Assembly (NCBI GenBank): GCA_002689565.1
Contig: NZGQ01000041.1
Span: 2,996-9,978 of the forward strand
Source of the DNA: Methanobacteriota archaeon
GTDB lineage: Archaea; Thermoplasmatota; Poseidoniia; Poseidoniales; Poseidoniaceae
Length of the DNA: 6,983 nt
Direction: 5' to 3'
A program made the position numbers and the translations under genes. The notes under the pieces are model-generated. The model saw nothing but the letters and a program-made list of their open reading frames with translations, was not told where the DNA came from and did no database searches. This document shows, in pieces, positions 6,214-6,983 of this stretch; the stretch's first letter is position 1; each line of letters opens with the position of its first letter.

Positions 6214-6983
6214 ATGGTCGATCTGCCAGCTATGGTGGCTTCGGCGATAGAGAGTGAACGCTCATCATTTACTGCTGCAGTATTACTTTCAAACAATTCC
6301 AGAACAGTCAAGAAAATTAGGGAGATACTTCCCAAAAAGTTGCGGATGGTCACACTCACTTCTTCTGCAAAGGTAAGTGAAAGTTTGAACGAATTAGGTT
6401 TCGAAGTAAAAATACTAGAAGATTCACTCTCTTCTCAAGGTTTGTCTGTATTGAATAGTTTACACGACATAATACTCCAAGGTCTAGGCGAAGGTCGTTT
6501 CACTTCTAATGATAGAATCTTGGCCATATTGGCAGAACCCATGAACGGAGTTATTGTTATCGAAGCAAGTACACTGGCTTCCAATAAATTAGCGATTATG
6601 GCAAATGAACATGAAATCGATATTGAGGTGCTGGCTAAACTGATGGAACTAGCCCGCTATATCGGCGGGCGTGGTCGTGAAGGTCATGCCGTAGGGGGTC
6701 TATTTGCGATAGGATCAGTACCTAAGCTTAGGAGATACAGTACTGCTCTTGTTCTAAATCCATTCAAGGGACATTCGGATAACAAGAGAGATGTGTCCCT
6801 CAAAAACAATCACGAAACTTTGGCGGAGTTTGCTTGGCTTGATGGAGCAATTCTGTTCAATTCAAAAGGAATCGCTAGCGATGCTGGAAGATACATCCAA
6901 GTTCCAGCAGGAATTAATCCAAAACCAGGAGAGGGAGGAAGACATCTTGCTGCTAGAGCGATTAGTCAACTCGCAGATTCAAT
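6214..6983 (+). CDS. dacZ: Archaeal diadenylate cyclase (c-di-AMP synthase), 3' end cut by window
   Basis: This frame stays open from the ATG at 6214 to the window end (256 complete codons). It was read by translating by hand. The second half is a DAC domain. It shows LARYIGGRGREGHAVGGLFAIGSV (about 147-169), NPFKGH (182-187), the catalytic LDGAILF with Asp210-Gly211-Ala212, and GEGGRHLAARAIS (240-251) with Arg243-His244 matching the RHR motif. DAC proteins condense two ATP into cyclic di-AMP as dimers meeting face to face. The N-terminal 100 residues (TAAVLLSNNSRTVKKIREIL) resemble the pyruvate-kinase C-terminal-like domain that precedes DAC in archaeal DacZ. I do not see DisA HhH regions. 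DacZ is about 270 residues, so only a short tail should be missing. c-di-AMP controls osmotic and potassium balance in archaea. It follows the macro gene by 9 bases with its own ribosome binding site. Confidence 0.85.
   Translation, partial: MVDLPAMVASAIESERSSFTAAVLLSNNSRTVKKIREILPKKLRMVTLTSSAKVSESLNELGFEVKILEDSLSSQGLSVLNSLHDIILQGLGEGRFTSNDRILAILAEPMNGVIVIEASTLASNKLAIMANEHEIDIEVLAKLMELARYIGGRGREGHAVGGLFAIGSVPKLRRYSTALVLNPFKGHSDNKRDVSLKNNHETLAEFAWLDGAILFNSKGIASDAGRYIQVPAGINPKPGEGGRHLAARAISQLADS

Noticed and set aside
6214..6983. Full bacterial-type DisA
   Set aside because: The DAC domain follows an N-terminal pyruvate-kinase C-like domain rather than preceding the DisA linker and HhH domain, matching archaeal DacZ.

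Overview
The window looks archaeal, most likely a marine Thermoplasmatota of the Poseidoniia (Marine Group II) type. Supporting signs are a diadenylate cyclase of the archaeal DacZ type, a stand-alone Lrp/AsnC ligand-binding (RAM) domain, TATA-like promoter elements close to start codons, a GAGGTG ribosome binding site, and a giant N-glycosylation-rich surface protein. That protein's cytoplasmic tail carries a Pro-Glu-Gly-Trp type motif that I associate with this group. The lineage call is inference and was not checked against a database.

Layout: four protein genes in two divergent blocks. The leftward block starts near 5459-5513 and contains a huge secreted, membrane-anchored protein (5459 to 345), followed 37 bases later by a 77-residue RAM-domain protein (307 to 74). 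The rightward block starts at 5578 and contains a macro-domain protein (5578-6204), followed 9 bases later by a DacZ-like cyclic di-AMP synthase (6214 onward, cut by the window end). The gap 5514-5577 between the blocks is a compact divergent control region. It holds a near-symmetric TATA-like element, a perfect 12-base palindrome and a run of seven C. Positions 1-73 hold a small imperfect hairpin and another 12-base palindrome, with no gene I can support.

Function: the rightward pair joins two nucleotide-linked activities, an ADP-ribose-type macro domain and a c-di-AMP cyclase. The cyclase ribosome binding site overlaps the macro stop codon, so co-translation is likely. The large protein appears to be a nested 'Russian doll'. 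A TIGR03790-like domain is split by a jelly-roll (carbohydrate-binding-like) domain, which is itself split by PA14 and LamG modules. A CARDB-like domain, about five Ig-like domains with paired cysteines, one transmembrane helix and a short tail with two copies of a Trp motif follow. It probably acts at the cell surface in binding glycans or other cells and particles. No catalytic role can be shown, and the TIGR03790-like part has no cysteine. The most interesting items are this nested architecture, the tail repeat, the macro-dacZ pairing, and an 18-base alternating purine/pyrimidine (Z-DNA-prone) tract inside the large gene.
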